Shown: piece by piece, positions 38,365 through 49,656 of the stretch
How positions within the stretch are numbered: the stretch's first letter is position 1
How the letters are laid out: the number at the start of each line of letters is the position of its first letter
Source of the DNA: Serratia liquefaciens
GTDB lineage: Bacteria > Pseudomonadota > Gammaproteobacteria > Enterobacterales > Enterobacteriaceae
Direction of reading: 5' to 3'
NCBI RefSeq assembly: GCF_027594825.1
Contig: NZ_CP088930.1
Location: forward strand, 2,045,019 to 2,109,018
Length of the DNA stretch: 64,000 nucleotides
Notes under the pieces: generated by a model
Told to the model about the DNA's origin: nothing
Databases searched by the model: none
The model's input: the letters and a program-made list of their open reading frames with translations, nothing else
Made by a program: the position numbers and the translations under genes

Positions 38365-40962
38365 TTAAACAGCGGTTTGGAAGATCACGCCGTCGGCTTT
38401 TTCCGTGTACTGACCCAGCTGGTCAAAGTTCAGGTAACGGTAGGTATCCGCCGCTGACTTATCGACCTGCGCCATGTACGTCTGGTACTCGTCCGGCGTT
38501 GGCAAACGACCCAGCAGCGAAGCCACCGCCGCCAGCTCCGCAGAAGCCAGATACACGTTGGCACCGGTCCCCAGACGGTTCGGGAAGTTACGGGTCGAGG
38601 TGGAAACCACCGTCGCACCGTCGGCCACTCGTGCCTGGTTACCCATACACAGTGAACAACCCGGGATCTCGATACGTGCACCGCTCTTGCCGAAGACGCT
38701 GTAGTAGCCTTCTTCGGTCAGCTGAGCCGCATCCATCTTGGTTGGCGGAGCCACCCACAGACGGGTCGGCAACTGGCCTTTGTGCTGATCCAGCAGCTTG
38801 CCTGCCGCGCGGAAGTGGCCGATGTTGGTCATGCAGGAACCGATAAACACTTCATCGATCTTGCTGTTGGCTACATCAGACAGCAGACGTGCGTCATCCG
38901 GATCGTTTGGTGCACACAGGATTGGCTGAGTGATCTCTGCCAGATCGATGTCGATCACCGCAGCGTATTCTGCATCCGCATCGCCTTCCAGCAGTTGCGG
39001 ATCCGCCAGCCATTTTTGCATGCCCTGAATGCGACGCTCCAAGGTACGACGGTCGCCGTAGCCTTCGGAGATCATCCACTTCAGCAGCACGATGTTGGAG
39101 TTCAGATACTCTTCAATCGGTGCCTTATCCAGCTTGATGGTACAGCCGGCAGCGGAACGTTCGGCCGAAGCGTCAGTCAGTTCGAATGCCTGCTCGACTT
39201 TCAGATCCGGCAAACCTTCGATTTCCAGAATGCGGCCAGAGAAGATGTTCTTCTTGCCCTTCTTCTCTACGGTCAGCAGGCCCTGCTGGATGGCGTAGTA
39301 AGGGATAGCATGCACCAGGTCGCGCAGAGTAATGCCAGGCTGCATCTTGCCTTTGAAGCGCACCAGAACAGACTCTGGCATATCCAGCGGCATTACGCCG
39401 GTAGCGGCGGCAAAGGCAACCAGGCCGGAACCCGCCGGGAAGGAAATGCCGATAGGGAAACGGGTGTGGGAGTCACCGCCGGTGCCTACGGTATCCGGCA
39501 GCAGCATGCGGTTCAGCCAGGAGTGAATAACGCCATCGCCCGGACGCAGCGACACGCCGCCACGGTTCATGATGAAGTCCGGCAGCGTGTGGTGGGTCGT
39601 CACGTCAACCGGTTTCGGATACGCGGCGGTGTGACAGAAGGACTGCATCACCAGATCGGCGGAGAAGCCCAGGCAAGCCAGATCTTTCAGCTCGTCACGG
39701 GTCATCGGGCCGGTGGTGTCCTGTGAGCCGACAGAGGTCATTTTGGGCTCACAGTATTCTCCCGGACGCACACCGGCGACGCCACAGGCGCGGCCAACCA
39801 TTTTCTGCGCCAGCGAGAAGCCTTTGCTGCTGACAGCCACTTCTTTGGCAATGCGGAACACGTCGCTGTGCGGCAGGCCCAACGCTTCACGCGCTTTGGT
39901 AGTCAGGCCACGGCCAATGATCAGCGGAATACGGCCACCGGCGCGCACTTCGTCGAGCAACACGTCGGTCTTCAGTTCGAAGTTGGCAATCAGTTCACCG
40001 GTTTCGTGGTTGCGCACTTCACCCTTGTACGGGTAAATGTCGATCACGTCACCCATGTTCAGATCATTGACGTCCACTTCAATCGGCAACGCACCGGCAT
40101 CTTCCATGGTGTTGAAGAAGATTGGCGCGATTTTACCGCCGAGCACCACACCACCGCCGCGCTTGTTAGGCACGTAAGGGATGTCGTCGCCCATAAACCA
40201 CAGCACCGAGTTGGTGGCAGATTTACGAGAAGAACCGGTACCGACAACGTCACCAACGTAAGCCAGCGGGAAGCCTTTCTTGTTCAGCAGTTCGATTTGC
40301 TTGATAGGCCCGACGCTGCCCGGCTGATCCGGCACTATGCCTTCACGTTCGTTTTTCAGCATCGCCAGGGCGTGCAGTGGAATATCCGGGCGTGACCAGG
40401 CATCCGGTGCCGGCGACAGGTCATCAGTGTTGGTTTCACCGGTGACTTTGAATACGGTAACGGTGATTTTTTCCGCCAATTGCGGACGAGACAGATACCA
40501 CTCGGCATCGGCCCAGGACTGCATAATCTGCTTGGCGTGCGGGTTACCCGCTTTGGCTTTTTCTTCCACGTCGTAGAAGTTGTCGAACATCAGCAGCGTA
40601 TGGGACAGCGCAATGGCCGCAATCGCAGCCAACTTTTCGTTATCCAGCGCGTCGATCAGCGGATGAATGTTATAGCCACCTTGCATGGTGCCTAACAGTT
40701 CTACGGCTTTCTCGGGGGTAATCAGGGGGGAGGTCGCTTCGCCTTTGGCGATGGCTGCCAGGAAACCGGCTTTTACATAGGCGGCTTCGTCGACGCCCGG
40801 TGGCACACGGTTAATCAGCAGGTCTAACAGGAATTCTTCTTCGCCTTTTGGCGGATTCTTTAATGATTCAACCAGCGCTGCCATTTGGGTGGCGTCTAAC
40901 GGCTTAGGGACGATGCCCTCTGCAGCACGCTCGGCTACGTGCTTACGGTATTCTTCTAGCAC
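38365..40962 (-). CDS. acnB: Aconitate hydratase B
   Basis: Main TCA aconitase, citrate to isocitrate. 865 residues as in E. coli. N-terminal HEAT-like and swivel domains precede the catalytic core. The 4Fe-4S cysteines are in [13 protein letters not shown] and [12 protein letters not shown]. Loss of iron turns the family into an mRNA-binding regulator, known from E. coli and not visible here. Ends 25 bases after its terminator region. Confidence 0.97.
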   Translation of the reverse strand: MLEEYRKHVAERAAEGIVPKPLDATQMAALVESLKNPPKGEEEFLLDLLINRVPPGVDEAAYVKAGFLAAIAKGEATSPLITPEKAVELLGTMQGGYNIHPLIDALDNEKLAAIAAIALSHTLLMFDNFYDVEEKAKAGNPHAKQIMQSWADAEWYLSRPQLAEKITVTVFKVTGETNTDDLSPAPDAWSRPDIPLHALAMLKNEREGIVPDQPGSVGPIKQIELLNKKGFPLAYVGDVVGTGSSRKSATNSVLWFMGDDIPYVPNKRGGGVVLGGKIAPIFFNTMEDAGALPIEVDVNDLNMGDVIDIYPYKGEVRNHETGELIANFELKTDVLLDEVRAGGRIPLIIGRGLTTKAREALGLPHSDVFRIAKEVAVSSKGFSLAQKMVGRACGVAGVRPGEYCEPKMTSVGSQDTTGPMTRDELKDLACLGFSADLVMQSFCHTAAYPKPVDVTTHHTLPDFIMNRGGVSLRPGDGVIHSWLNRMLLPDTVGTGGDSHTRFPIGISFPAGSGLVAFAAATGVMPLDMPESVLVRFKGKMQPGITLRDLVHAIPYYAIQQGLLTVEKKGKKNIFSGRILEIEGLPDLKVEQAFELTDASAERSAAGCTIKLDKAPIEEYLNSNIVLLKWMISEGYGDRRTLERRIQGMQKWLADPQLLEGDADAEYAAVIDIDLAEITQPILCAPNDPDDARLLSDVANSKIDEVFIGSCMTNIGHFRAAGKLLDQHKGQLPTRLWVAPPTKMDAAQLTEEGYYSVFGKSGARIEIPGCSLCMGNQARVADGATVVSTSTRNFPNRLGTGANVYLASAELAAVASLLGRLPTPDEYQTYMAQVDKSAADTYRYLNFDQLGQYTEKADGVIFQTAV

Positions 40963-41333
40963 GACATTCTCCTCGCTCTCATTGTCATTTATTGTGCCTG
41001 GCGTTCTCTATTCAAACCGGGTTTAGCGCACGGTGTTGAGGCCATTGATCCTGACGGGGCACTGCTGTCGATGTCCTGGACTGTAAGTTACAGTGCCCGG
41101 TTCCGCTCAGCCAGCATATCAGGATTTGAATTGGTTGTTAATTCGTTCACATAAAAGCAACATTAAATCTTTGCTGAATCGTTGAGCGCAGTGTAATCGG
41201 CTGCAACACAGGCCCGACGGGGCTGCAGGAAGGTTCCGTTCACAACCTGCATCAGCCTGACGAGCACAACATAATACCCACTCACTTACAATGGCTATTG
41301 GTCGCGAATAGTAAAAATTGAGATCGGAAGGCA

Positions 41334-41435
41334 CAAAAAAACCGCCGTTAAGGCGGTTCTGTTGTTCCGTTCGGTGTTAGCAGGCACCTTACGGATTTCT
41401 TACATCGTTAAAGAACGATACAAGCGCCACAAAGC
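41334..41435 (-). ncRNA. Candidate small RNA upstream of acnB
   Basis: On the reverse strand TTGATT (41470-41465) and CACAAT (41447-41442) are spaced 17 bases, and a strong terminator follows about 80 bases later: AACCGCC-N5-GGCGGTT (41340-41358) with eight Us. The ~102-nt RNA has no convincing ORF or tRNA fold. Its GTTCTTTAACGATGTAAG stretch recalls a boxA-like leader sequence. It ends 372 bases before acnB, so it is separate from the acnB mRNA. Confidence 0.5.
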
Positions 41436-41657
41436 AGGGATATTGTGCGCAACGATGATTAAAAAATCAACAAAAAGAATGTCTGGAAATTCATTTCAAC
41501 GTAATATTTAGCCGGGTCTGTTCTGCCGGTTTAGCAGTCGGTCATCGGGCTTGAGAACAGTGCTGCAACGACTGCGATACAGGCGCCACAAAGCGCTTGT
41601 TCCGCCGGGATTTTTCCGGTGAAGTCGCGGTGGTCGTGGTTCCACAAGGATCGCGCA

Positions 41658-41780
41658 ATGAAAGGGAGTTCCCTATTTATCCTGCTCATTGTACTGGGAT
41701 CGGCGTTTGGCGTGAGCAAAGGCGGTTGGTCGGTTAACGGCAACAGCCTCACGTTCAACGTGATATTCCAGAACAAGTAA
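41658..41780 (+). CDS. Hypothetical 40-residue protein with hydrophobic N-terminus
   Basis: ATG 41658 follows AAGGA at good spacing and opens 40 codons beginning MKGSSLFILLIVLGSAFGVS, then a polar part ending NVIFQNK. The first 20 residues look like a signal or membrane anchor. A clean terminator lies 7 bases after the stop. It stands alone on the plus strand between the minus-strand genes acnB and lpd. Family not recognised. Confidence 0.55.
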   Translation: MKGSSLFILLIVLGSAFGVSKGGWSVNGNSLTFNVIFQNK

Positions 41781-41786
41781 GCTACT

Positions 41787-41812
41787 GGCCGCTCATCGAG
41801 CGGCCTTTTACC
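41787..41812 (+). terminator. Terminator after the 40-codon gene
   Basis: GGCCGCTC-atc-GAGCGGCC followed by TTTTA. Confidence 0.8.
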
Positions 41813-41825
41813 TGGATGCCACGCA

Positions 41826-41857
41826 TAAAAAAACGGCCCCTTTTCAGGAGCCGCTTA
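41826..41857 (-). terminator. lpd terminator
   Basis: Reverse strand CGGCTCCTGAAAAGGGGCCG followed by TTTTTTT, 23 bases past the lpd stop. Confidence 0.85.
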
Positions 41858-41879
41858 TTCACCTTTCAAACCAGCAGAA

Positions 41880-43304
41880 TTACTTCTTCTTGGCTTTCGG
41901 GTTAGGCAGATCGGTGATGCTGCCTTCAAAGATCTCTGCCGCCAAGCCTACGGATTCGTGCAGGGTTGGGTGAGCATGGATAGTCAGCGCGATGTCTTCC
42001 GCGTCGCAACCCATCTCGATAGCCAGACCGATCTCACCCAGCAGCTCGCCGCCGTTGGTGCCGACAATCGCGCCACCGATGATACGGTGAGTTTCTTTGT
42101 CGAAGATCAGTTTGGTCATGCCGTCTGCGCAGTCGGAGGCGATAGCACGGCCAGAAGCTGCCCACGGGAAGGTGGAAGTTTCGTAGCTGATGCCTTTTTC
42201 TTTCGCTTCTTTCTCGGTCAGACCCACCCAGGCAACTTCCGGCTCGGTGTAAGCGATCGATGGGATCACTTTCGGATCGAAGTAGTGCTTCATGCCGGCG
42301 ATAACTTCAGCGGCAACGTGGCCTTCATGCACGCCTTTGTGCGCCAGCATCGGTTGACCGACGATGTCGCCGATAGCGAAGATGTGCGGCACATTGGTGC
42401 GCAGCTGTTTGTCGACGTTGATGAAACCACGCTCGTCAACTTCCACGCCGGCTTTACCCGCTTCCAGCAGCTTACCGTTAGGTACGCGGCCGATAGCAAC
42501 CAGCACCGCGTCATAACGCTGTGGTTCTGCAGGGGCTTTTTTGCCTTCCATCGTGACATAGATGCCGTCTTCTTTGGCTTCTACCGCGGTCACTTTGGTT
42601 TCCAGCATCAGGTTGAACTGCTTGCTGATACGCTTGGTGAAGACTTTCACCACGTCTTTGTCAGCCGCCGGGATCACCTGGTCAAACATTTCGACGACGT
42701 CGATCTGTGAACCCAGCGCATGGTATACGGTGCCCATTTCCAGGCCGATGATGCCGCCGCCCATAACCAGCAGACGCTCTGGGACAGTTTTCAGTTCCAG
42801 TGCATCGGTAGAGTCCCACACGCGTGGATCTTCATGAGGAATGAATGGCAGTTGGATCGGACGAGAACCTGCAGCGATGATAGCATTGTCGAAGTTGATG
42901 GTGGTTGGACCATTTTCGCCTTCAACAACCAGGGTGTTAGCGCCGGTGAACTTGCCCAGGCCGTTAACCACTTTCACTTTACGGCCTTTAGCCATGCCAG
43001 CCAGACCGCCGGTCAGCTGATTGATGACTTTTTCTTTCCAGACGCGCACTTTGTCGATGTCAGTTTTCGGCTCGCCGAAAACGATGCCGTGCTCGGCCAG
43101 CGCTTTGGCTTCTTCGATCACTTTGGCAACGTGCAGCAGTGCTTTGGAAGGGATACATCCCACGTTCAGGCAAACACCGCCCAGCGTGGAATAACGTTCA
43201 ACCAGAACGGTTTCAAGACCTAAGTCAGCGCAACGAAAGGCAGCAGAGTAACCTGCCGGGCCCGCCCCAAGTACCACGACCTGAGTTTTAATTTCAGTAC
43301 TCAT
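41880..43304 (-). CDS. lpd: Dihydrolipoyl dehydrogenase (E3)
   Basis: FAD enzyme reoxidising lipoyl groups of pyruvate and 2-oxoglutarate dehydrogenases. 474 residues. Redox disulfide in GGVCLNVGCIPSKALL, NAD motif GGGIIGLEMG, and the dimer-interface His-Glu pair in HAHPTLHES. The second of two adjacent ATGs (43304) is better spaced from AGAGG and gives MSTEIKTQVV as in E. coli. The 230-base gap to aceF suggests its own promoter. Confidence 0.98.
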   Translation of the reverse strand: MSTEIKTQVVVLGAGPAGYSAAFRCADLGLETVLVERYSTLGGVCLNVGCIPSKALLHVAKVIEEAKALAEHGIVFGEPKTDIDKVRVWKEKVINQLTGGLAGMAKGRKVKVVNGLGKFTGANTLVVEGENGPTTINFDNAIIAAGSRPIQLPFIPHEDPRVWDSTDALELKTVPERLLVMGGGIIGLEMGTVYHALGSQIDVVEMFDQVIPAADKDVVKVFTKRISKQFNLMLETKVTAVEAKEDGIYVTMEGKKAPAEPQRYDAVLVAIGRVPNGKLLEAGKAGVEVDERGFINVDKQLRTNVPHIFAIGDIVGQPMLAHKGVHEGHVAAEVIAGMKHYFDPKVIPSIAYTEPEVAWVGLTEKEAKEKGISYETSTFPWAASGRAIASDCADGMTKLIFDKETHRIIGGAIVGTNGGELLGEIGLAIEMGCDAEDIALTIHAHPTLHESVGLAAEIFEGSITDLPNPKAKKK

Positions 43305-43507
43305 CATGACCTCTTAATTGATTGTCCGGCGGGTCAGACGTCATTTTTATTGCTAATCGATCTCATAACGCCCTTCATCCACCGGGACGCTTACACCGCG
43401 AGCAGTTTACAGAATTGTTAATAATCTGCAAAGCGTGTTCGAGTGACCCGTGTCTCAACAATTTTGTCGAGTCGTGCAAAAACCGACAAAACTGCTACAG
43501 AAGTGAT

Positions 43508-43535
43508 AAGGGCGCAGCATGCTGCGCCCTTTTTT
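43508..43535. terminator. aceF-lpd intergenic hairpin
   Basis: GGGCGCAGCATGCTGCGCCC is a perfect 20-bp palindrome just after the aceF stop. The T-run (TTTTTT) is on the plus strand; on the aceF strand the tail is only TTATC, so it may mainly protect or partly terminate the aceEF mRNA. Confidence 0.6.
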
Positions 43536-43537
43536 CA

Positions 43538-45415
43538 TTACATCACCATACGGCGGATATCAGCCAGCATGTTGTTGATGATGGTAATAAAGCGCGCACC
43601 ATCTGCACCATCGATAACACGGTGGTCGAAGGAGAGCGACATTGGCATCATCAGGCGCGGCACGAACTCTTTACCGTTCCAGACCGGCTCCATAGCAGAC
43701 TTGGAGACACCCAGAATAGCCACTTCCGGCGCATTCACAATCGGCGCGAAGTGAGTTGTCCCGATACCGCCCAGGCTAGAGATGGTGAAACAGCCACCCT
43801 GCATTTCGCCGGCGGTCAGTTTACCGTCACGCGCTTTTTTGGAGATAGCCATCAGCTCACGGGACAGTTCGGTGATGCTCTTCTTGTTCACATCTTTGAA
43901 TACCGGAACCACCAGGCCGTTTGGTGTATCAACCGCCACACCCACGTTGATGTACTTTTTCAGCGTCAGCTTCTGGCCATCTTCGGACAGAGAGCTGTTG
44001 AAACGCGGCATCTGCTCCAGAGCGGCTGCAACGGCTTTCATGATGAACACCACCGGGGTGAACTTCACGTCCAGCTTACGCTTGGCAGCTTCTTCGTTCT
44101 GTTGCTTGCGGAAAGCTTCCAGATCGGTGATGTCGGTTTTGTCGAAGTGAGTCACGTGCGGGATCATCACCCAGTTACGGCTCAGGTTGGCACCCGAGAT
44201 TTTCTGGATGCGGCCCAGTTCAACTTCTTCGATCTCACCGAACTTGCTGAAGTCCACTTTCGGCCATGGCAGCATGCCTGGCAGACCGCCGCCGGCAGCA
44301 GCCGGAGCCGCTTCTGCACGTTTGACCGCGTCTTTCACGTAAGTCTGAACGTCTTCGCGCAGGATGCGGCCTTTACGACCGGTGCCTTTCACTTTCGCCA
44401 GGTTTACGCCGAACTCACGCGCCAGACGGCGGATGACCGGGGTAGCATGCACATAAGCGTCGTTCTCAGCGAACTCGCCTTTGGCAGCAGGAGCAGCCTG
44501 TTTGGCCGGTGCCGCACTGGCAGCCGGAGCCGGTGCCGCTTCTGCTTTTTGAGCAGGGGCTGCCGCTGGTGCTGCGCCTTCAACTTCGAACACCATGATC
44601 AGGGAACCGGTTTTCACTTTGTCGCCGGCGCTGATTTTGATTTCTTTCACGGTACCCGCGAACGGTGCCGGCACTTCCATAGAAGCCTTGTCACCTTCAA
44701 CGGTGATCAGTGACTGCTCAGCGGCAACTTTGTCGCCCACTTTTACCATCACTTCGGTCACTTCTACTTCATCGCCACCGATATCCGGTACGGCAACCTC
44801 TTTGGCCGCTGAGGCAGCCGGTGCCGCTGGAGCAGCAGGCGTTTCAGCCGCAGCCGGAGCGGCAGCAGAAGCTGCGCCGGCCACTTCGAAGACCATAATC
44901 AGCGAGCCGGTGGTGACTTTGTCGCCGGTGCCGATTTTGATCTCTTTCACGGTGCCTGCGAACGGTGCAGGGACTTCCATGGAAGCCTTGTCGCCTTCAA
45001 CGGTGATCAGGGACTGCTCGGCTTCCACCTTGTCGCCCACTTTCACCAGGATCTCGGTCACTTCCACTTCGTCGGCACCGATGTCCGGTACGGCAACGTC
45101 TTTGGCAGCCGCGGCCGCCGGAGCAGCAGGTGCTGCAGCCGGTTTTTCTTCAGCCTTGGCAGCCGGTGCGGCCTGAGCCGCCCCTTCCGCTTCGAAGATC
45201 ATCAGCAGTTTGCCGGTTTCGGTTTTATCACCGACGGCAACTTTGATCTCTTTCACCACACCCGCCTGCGGGGAGGGGACTTCCATGGAAGCTTTGTCAC
45301 CTTCAACGGTGATCAGCGATTGTTCAGCTTCAACTTTATCGCCCACTTTCACCAGGATCTCGGTGATTTCCACTTCGTCTGCACCGATGTCCGGTACTTT
45401 GATTTCGATAGACAT
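43538..45415 (-). CDS. aceF: Pyruvate dehydrogenase E2 (dihydrolipoyl acetyltransferase)
   Basis: Core of the pyruvate dehydrogenase complex, moving acetyl groups to CoA. 625 residues: three tandem lipoyl domains, each with [11 protein letters not shown] around the lipoylated Lys, joined by Ala/Pro-rich linkers, then the E1/E3-binding domain ([20 protein letters not shown]) and the catalytic domain ending [15 protein letters not shown] (His and Asp). The repeats are near-identical in DNA as well. 15 bases after aceE. Confidence 0.98.
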   Translation of the reverse strand: MSIEIKVPDIGADEVEITEILVKVGDKVEAEQSLITVEGDKASMEVPSPQAGVVKEIKVAVGDKTETGKLLMIFEAEGAAQAAPAAKAEEKPAAAPAAPAAAAAKDVAVPDIGADEVEVTEILVKVGDKVEAEQSLITVEGDKASMEVPAPFAGTVKEIKIGTGDKVTTGSLIMVFEVAGAASAAAPAAAETPAAPAAPAASAAKEVAVPDIGGDEVEVTEVMVKVGDKVAAEQSLITVEGDKASMEVPAPFAGTVKEIKISAGDKVKTGSLIMVFEVEGAAPAAAPAQKAEAAPAPAASAAPAKQAAPAAKGEFAENDAYVHATPVIRRLAREFGVNLAKVKGTGRKGRILREDVQTYVKDAVKRAEAAPAAAGGGLPGMLPWPKVDFSKFGEIEEVELGRIQKISGANLSRNWVMIPHVTHFDKTDITDLEAFRKQQNEEAAKRKLDVKFTPVVFIMKAVAAALEQMPRFNSSLSEDGQKLTLKKYINVGVAVDTPNGLVVPVFKDVNKKSITELSRELMAISKKARDGKLTAGEMQGGCFTISSLGGIGTTHFAPIVNAPEVAILGVSKSAMEPVWNGKEFVPRLMMPMSLSFDHRVIDGADGARFITIINNMLADIRRMVM

Positions 45416-45429
45416 TTCTTCTGTACCTC

Positions 45430-48093
45430 TTATGCCAGACGCGGGTTAACTTTTTCTGGGTTGATGTCGAATTTCTTAATCGCATCAGCTACCACAGAAG
45501 CTTCGATTTCACCGCGTTTAGCCAGTTCACCCAGTGCAGCAACCACAACGTAAGAAGCGTCAACTTCAAAGTGGTGGCGCAGGTTTTCGCGGCTGTCTGA
45601 ACGACCGAAGCCGTCAGTACCCAGTACGCGATAGTCGCTGGCTGGAACGTAAGTACGAACCTGTTCTGCAAACAGCTTCATGTAGTCGGTAGACGCCACC
45701 GCCGGCGCATCGTTCATCACCTGAGCAATGTACGGTACACGTGGAGTTTCGGTTGGGTGCAGCATGTTCCAACGCTCGCAGTCCTGGCCATCACGCGCCA
45801 GTTCAGTGAAGGAAGTCACGCTGTAGATGTCAGAACCCACGCCGTAATCGTCTGCCAGGATCTTCGCCGCTTCACGTACGTGACGCAGGATAGAACCTGA
45901 ACCCAGCAACTGAACCTTGCCTTTGCTGCCTGCCAGAGTGTCCAGCTTGTAGATACCTTTGCGGATACCTTCTTCTGCGCCCTGCGGCATGGCCGGCATG
46001 TGGTAGTTTTCGTTCAGCGTGGTGATGTAGTAGTAGACGTTTTCTTGCGCGTCACCGTACATGCGGACCAGACCGTCGTGCATGATCACTGCCACTTCGT
46101 ATGCATAAGCTGGATCGTAAGAGATACAGTTAGGGATAGTCAGAGACTGAATGTGGCTGTGGCCGTCTTCGTGCTGCAGACCTTCACCGTTCAGGGTGGT
46201 ACGGCCTGAAGTACCGCCGATCAGGAAGCCGCGCGCCTGTTGGTCGCCTGCTGCCCAGCACAGGTCACCGATACGCTGGAAACCGAACATCGAGTAGTAG
46301 ATGTAGAACGGAATCATCGGCAGATCGTTGGTGCTGTAGGAAGTCGCTGCGGCCAGCCATGAAGATGCTGCGCCCAGTTCGTTGATGCCTTCCTGCAGGA
46401 TCTGACCTTTTTCGTCTTCTTTGTAGTAAGCAACCTGCTCACGGTCTTGCGGAGTATATTGCTGACCGTTCGGGCTGTAGATACCGATCTGACGGAACAG
46501 ACCTTCCATACCGAAGGTACGCGCTTCGTCGGCGATGATTGGAACCAGGCGATCTTTGATCGACTTGTTCTTCAGCATCACGTTCAGGGCACGCACAAAG
46601 GCGATGGTGGTGGAGATTTCTTTGTTCTGCTCTTCCAGCAGCGAGCTGAAGTCTTCCAGAGCCGGCATTTCCAGCTTCTGGGTGAAGGCTGGCAGACGGG
46701 TAGGAACATAACCTTTCAGCGCCTGACGGCGTTCGTGCAGGTATTTGTACTCTTCAGAGTCTTTCTCGAAGGTGATGTACGGCAGTTTTTCGATGTCAGC
46801 ATCGGCAACCGGCACATTGAAACGATCGCGGAAGTGGTGAACCCCTTCCATGTTCATTTTCTTCACCTGGTGAGCGATGTTTTTACCTTCCGCGGTTTCA
46901 CCCATGCCGTAACCTTTAATGGTATGGGCCAGGATAACGGTTGGTTTGCCTTGGGTGTCCTGCGCTTTTTTCAGTGCAGCGAAGACTTTCTTCGGATCGT
47001 GACCACCGCGGTTCAGCGCCCAGATTTCGTCGTCGGTCATGTCTTTGACCAGAGCAGCGGTTTCCGGGAAGCGGCCGAAGAAGTGCTCACGTACGTAAGC
47101 GCCGTCTTTGGATTTGAAGGTCTGGTAGTCGCCGTCCAGGGTTTCGTTCATCAGCTGGATCAGCTTGCCGCTGGTATCTTTACGCAGCAGTTCGTCCCAA
47201 CGACCGCCCCAAATCACTTTCAGTACCTGCCAGCCTGCGCCGGAGAAGATGCCTTCCAGTTCATTGATGATCTTGCCGTTACCGGTGACCGGGCCATCCA
47301 GACGTTGCAGGTTACAGTTGATGACGAACACCAGGTTGTCCAGCTTCTCACGGGTAGCGATGGTGATCGCACCTTTGGATTCCGGCTCATCCATCTCGCC
47401 GTCGCCCAGGAAGGCGTAAACGGTCTGAGCAGAGGTGTTTTTCAGGCCACGGTGTTCCAGGTATTTCAGGAACTTCGCCTGGTAGATGGCGCTGATTGGG
47501 CCCAGGCCCATGGAAACGGTCGGGAACTGCCAGAATTCCGGCATCAGTTTAGGATGCGGGTAAGAAGACAGGCCTTTACCGTGAACTTCCTGACGGAAGT
47601 TGTTCATCTGGTCTTCGGTCAAGCGGCCTTCAAGGAAGGCACGTGCGTAAACGCCCGGAGAGATGTGGCCCTGGAAGTAAACCAGATCGCCGCCGTCTTG
47701 CTCGTTGCGTGCACGGAAGAAGTGGTTGAAGCAGACTTCATAGAAGGTCGCGGAAGATTGGAAGGAAGCCATGTGGCCGCCCAGGTCCAGATCTTTCTTG
47801 GAAGCGCGCAGCACGGTCATTACCGCGTTCCAGCGGATAGCGCTGCGAATACGACGCTCAAGATCCAGGTTACCAGGGTAAGCAGGCTCGTCTTCCACCG
47901 CGATGGTGTTGACGTAGTTGTGAGCCGCAGCACCGGCTGCAACGCTAACACCGCCTTTACGGGCTTCACCCAATACCTGATCAATCAGAAACTGAGCTCG
48001 CTCAACACCCTCTTCACGGATGACCGATTCGATCGCCTGCAGCCAGTCGCGGGTTTCGATCGGATCCACGTCATTGTTTAAACGTTCTGACAT
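45430..48093 (-). CDS. aceE: Pyruvate dehydrogenase E1 component
   Basis: Thiamine-diphosphate decarboxylase of the complex. 887 residues, the E. coli length; the ThDP motif is [20 protein letters not shown] and [13 protein letters not shown] 48093 ([13 protein letters not shown]) is chosen over an upstream extension to 48177, which crosses the hairpin in the pdhR-aceE gap. Confidence 0.98.
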   Translation of the reverse strand: MSERLNNDVDPIETRDWLQAIESVIREEGVERAQFLIDQVLGEARKGGVSVAAGAAAHNYVNTIAVEDEPAYPGNLDLERRIRSAIRWNAVMTVLRASKKDLDLGGHMASFQSSATFYEVCFNHFFRARNEQDGGDLVYFQGHISPGVYARAFLEGRLTEDQMNNFRQEVHGKGLSSYPHPKLMPEFWQFPTVSMGLGPISAIYQAKFLKYLEHRGLKNTSAQTVYAFLGDGEMDEPESKGAITIATREKLDNLVFVINCNLQRLDGPVTGNGKIINELEGIFSGAGWQVLKVIWGGRWDELLRKDTSGKLIQLMNETLDGDYQTFKSKDGAYVREHFFGRFPETAALVKDMTDDEIWALNRGGHDPKKVFAALKKAQDTQGKPTVILAHTIKGYGMGETAEGKNIAHQVKKMNMEGVHHFRDRFNVPVADADIEKLPYITFEKDSEEYKYLHERRQALKGYVPTRLPAFTQKLEMPALEDFSSLLEEQNKEISTTIAFVRALNVMLKNKSIKDRLVPIIADEARTFGMEGLFRQIGIYSPNGQQYTPQDREQVAYYKEDEKGQILQEGINELGAASSWLAAATSYSTNDLPMIPFYIYYSMFGFQRIGDLCWAAGDQQARGFLIGGTSGRTTLNGEGLQHEDGHSHIQSLTIPNCISYDPAYAYEVAVIMHDGLVRMYGDAQENVYYYITTLNENYHMPAMPQGAEEGIRKGIYKLDTLAGSKGKVQLLGSGSILRHVREAAKILADDYGVGSDIYSVTSFTELARDGQDCERWNMLHPTETPRVPYIAQVMNDAPAVASTDYMKLFAEQVRTYVPASDYRVLGTDGFGRSDSRENLRHHFEVDASYVVVAALGELAKRGEIEASVVADAIKKFDINPEKVNPRLA

Positions 48094-48130
48094 GGTGGTA
48101 TTCCTTATCTGTCTAATGGTTTGTTTTGGA

Positions 48131-48173
48131 GCCTGTCTTCCTGTGTTCTGAGGCAAAACACACGAAGACAGGC
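48131..48173 (-). other. Long hairpin in the aceE leader
   Basis: GCCTGTCTTC and GAAGACAGGC, extended by TGTGTT with AACACA, give a stem of about 16-17 bp with a ~10-base loop between pdhR and aceE. No U-run follows on the aceE strand, so a stability or processing element is more likely than a terminator. Confidence 0.7.
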
Positions 48174-48258
48174 CCATCAGTTTAGTTGCCGCTTAAATGC
48201 TTAACTAAGCACTTCGAACGAAAGCTCCGCAGGCTGGTGTGCCCTGAAGAGAACGCTC

Positions 48259-49023
48259 TTAATCCTTGCGTTGCTGGAGACGCCGTAGCGATCTCTCGCG
48301 CCGAGTATGCTCCCGACCGAGATCCAGCAAGATTTCCTCGATAAACGCCAAATGGCGGTGCGAGGCTTCACGGGCCTTTTCCGGCTCGCGTGCCACAATC
48401 GCCTCAAAAATTCCGGCGCGGTGGCTGCTCACCTTTGCCAACATCTCACGGCGCGAGTAGAGCAATTCAAAGTTCTGACGTACGTTCTGTTCCAGCATCG
48501 GCCCCATGCAGCGTAGCAGGTGAAGTAACACAACGTTGTGGGCAGCTTCGGTCACGGCGATTTGATACTGCATGACCGCGTCGGCTTCGGCGTCGAGATC
48601 GCCGCTTTCCTGGGCCTGCTGGATCACAATATGGCAGTCGCGGATGCGCGCCAGATCTTCGTCGGTACCGCGCAACGCCGCGTAATAGGCAGCGATGCCT
48701 TCGAGGGCATGACGGGTTTCCAACAGATCGAATTGTGATTCAGGGTGGTCGGCCAACAGTTCAGCCAGGGGATCGCTGAAGCTCTGCCACAGATTAGTTT
48801 GCACAAAGGTACCACCGCCCTGACGGCGCAGGAGCAGCCCTTTGGCTTCCAGGCGCTGGATGGCCTCTCTCAGAGAAGGACGGGAAACATCAAATTGTTT
48901 CGCCAGTTCGCGCTCCGGTGGCAGTTTTTCGCCTGGACGCAGTGTTCCCTCGAGGATCAAGTGTTCGAGCTGCTGCTCGATAACATCTGACAACTTGGGT
49001 TGGCGGATTTTGCTGTAGGCCAT
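48259..49023 (-). CDS. pdhR: Pyruvate-responsive regulator PdhR
   Basis: GntR/FadR-family repressor of pdhR-aceEF-lpd, released by pyruvate. 254 residues, the E. coli length; winged helix at about 9-77 with [20 protein letters not shown], and an FCD effector domain. ATG 49023 ([10 protein letters not shown]) rather than an 18-residue extension to 49077, which runs over the operator. Confidence 0.96.
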   Translation of the reverse strand: MAYSKIRQPKLSDVIEQQLEHLILEGTLRPGEKLPPERELAKQFDVSRPSLREAIQRLEAKGLLLRRQGGGTFVQTNLWQSFSDPLAELLADHPESQFDLLETRHALEGIAAYYAALRGTDEDLARIRDCHIVIQQAQESGDLDAEADAVMQYQIAVTEAAHNVVLLHLLRCMGPMLEQNVRQNFELLYSRREMLAKVSSHRAGIFEAIVAREPEKAREASHRHLAFIEEILLDLGREHTRRERSLRRLQQRKD

Positions 49024-49056
49024 GGGTGAATTCTTCTCTGCGAATGGCGCGGAGTC

Positions 49057-49073
49057 AATTGGTAATACCAATT
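49057..49073 (-). promoter_or_regulatory. PdhR operator 1
   Basis: AATTGGTAATACCAATT, a perfect inverted repeat of the PdhR half-sites (TTGGT / ACCAA), 34 bases upstream of pdhR. Confidence 0.88.
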
Positions 49074-49197
49074 TCAAAAACGTGACGGTAAAGTAACAAA
49101 GTATTCACCTCCTGTCCATATGGGCCTTGATCGAAATCAGGTTACCCGCACATTTTAACACCCCAATACCAGACCTGCTGCAAACCGCTAACGCGTG

Positions 49198-49213
49198 CTT
49201 GGTAATACCATTT
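49198..49213. promoter_or_regulatory. PdhR-like operator 2
   Basis: CTTGGTAATACCATTT is a second near-match to the PdhR site, 140 bases farther up in the pdhR-aroP gap. Apart from the operators and promoters, 49078-49653 holds no gene I can support. Confidence 0.6.
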
Positions 49214-49577
49214 ACGAGGTAGGTTTTTGATTTAACTTTTGCGAAACCTCCCGTCAGGCAGACTGAAGCATCAAAGACGGCATTTTATTGCATGTTTATT
49301 AAGCTTTAACGAATAGCTATTTGCAGCGCATAAAGTGCGCCTGACCGGTTAATATTTCGCCATCGCAAAGCGACCAGCGCCAAATTATTTTTGCGCATTA
49401 TGTGATTTATTGCTTATTTCATGCACTGAATCCCCCTTGCCGTCACACAACCCGCATTTTGTTTCCTAAACTGCTGAAATCTTAATCACTCACCCTATAA
49501 AGCAGGTGCAAACTGACGCGCATAACATTATTCTTTGCCAAACGGTAGCGGCTCCGTGGAATTAATAGATATAACGC

Positions 49578-49618
49578 CGTAAATAAAACAAAACACACAT
49601 CGTAACCACTGCTTTACA
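49578..49618 (+). promoter_or_regulatory. Putative TyrR boxes of aroP
   Basis: CGTAAC-N6-TTTACA (49601-49618) matches TGTAAA-N6-TTTACA at 10 of 12 positions. A weaker CGTAAA-N6-AAAACA lies 23 bases upstream (49578-49595), a spacing reported for paired TyrR boxes. TyrR represses aroP in E. coli. Confidence 0.6.
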
Positions 49619-49656
49619 GCATGTGAGTAATTCTGCAACGACAGAGGGTTTCATTG

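Noticed and set aside
41119..41334. 71-codon minus-strand frame upstream of acnB
   Set aside because: Begins at the terminator of the candidate small RNA and lacks a ribosome site.
41357..41435. Possible tRNA or boxA antitermination leader
   Set aside because: No cloverleaf or T-loop consensus was found, and no rRNA or tRNA gene follows; kept only as a candidate small RNA.
43322..44713. 463-codon plus-strand frame across aceF
   Set aside because: Antisense to the repeated lipoyl-domain region; no independent signals.
44500..45400. Possible tandem repeat or CRISPR-like array
   Set aside because: The regular repeats are the DNA of the three lipoyl domains and their Ala/Pro linkers in aceF.
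46447..48081. 544-codon open frame on the plus strand
   Set aside because: Exactly antisense to aceE, a clear gene; long antisense frames are expected in high-GC coding DNA and no ribosome site or family resemblance was seen.
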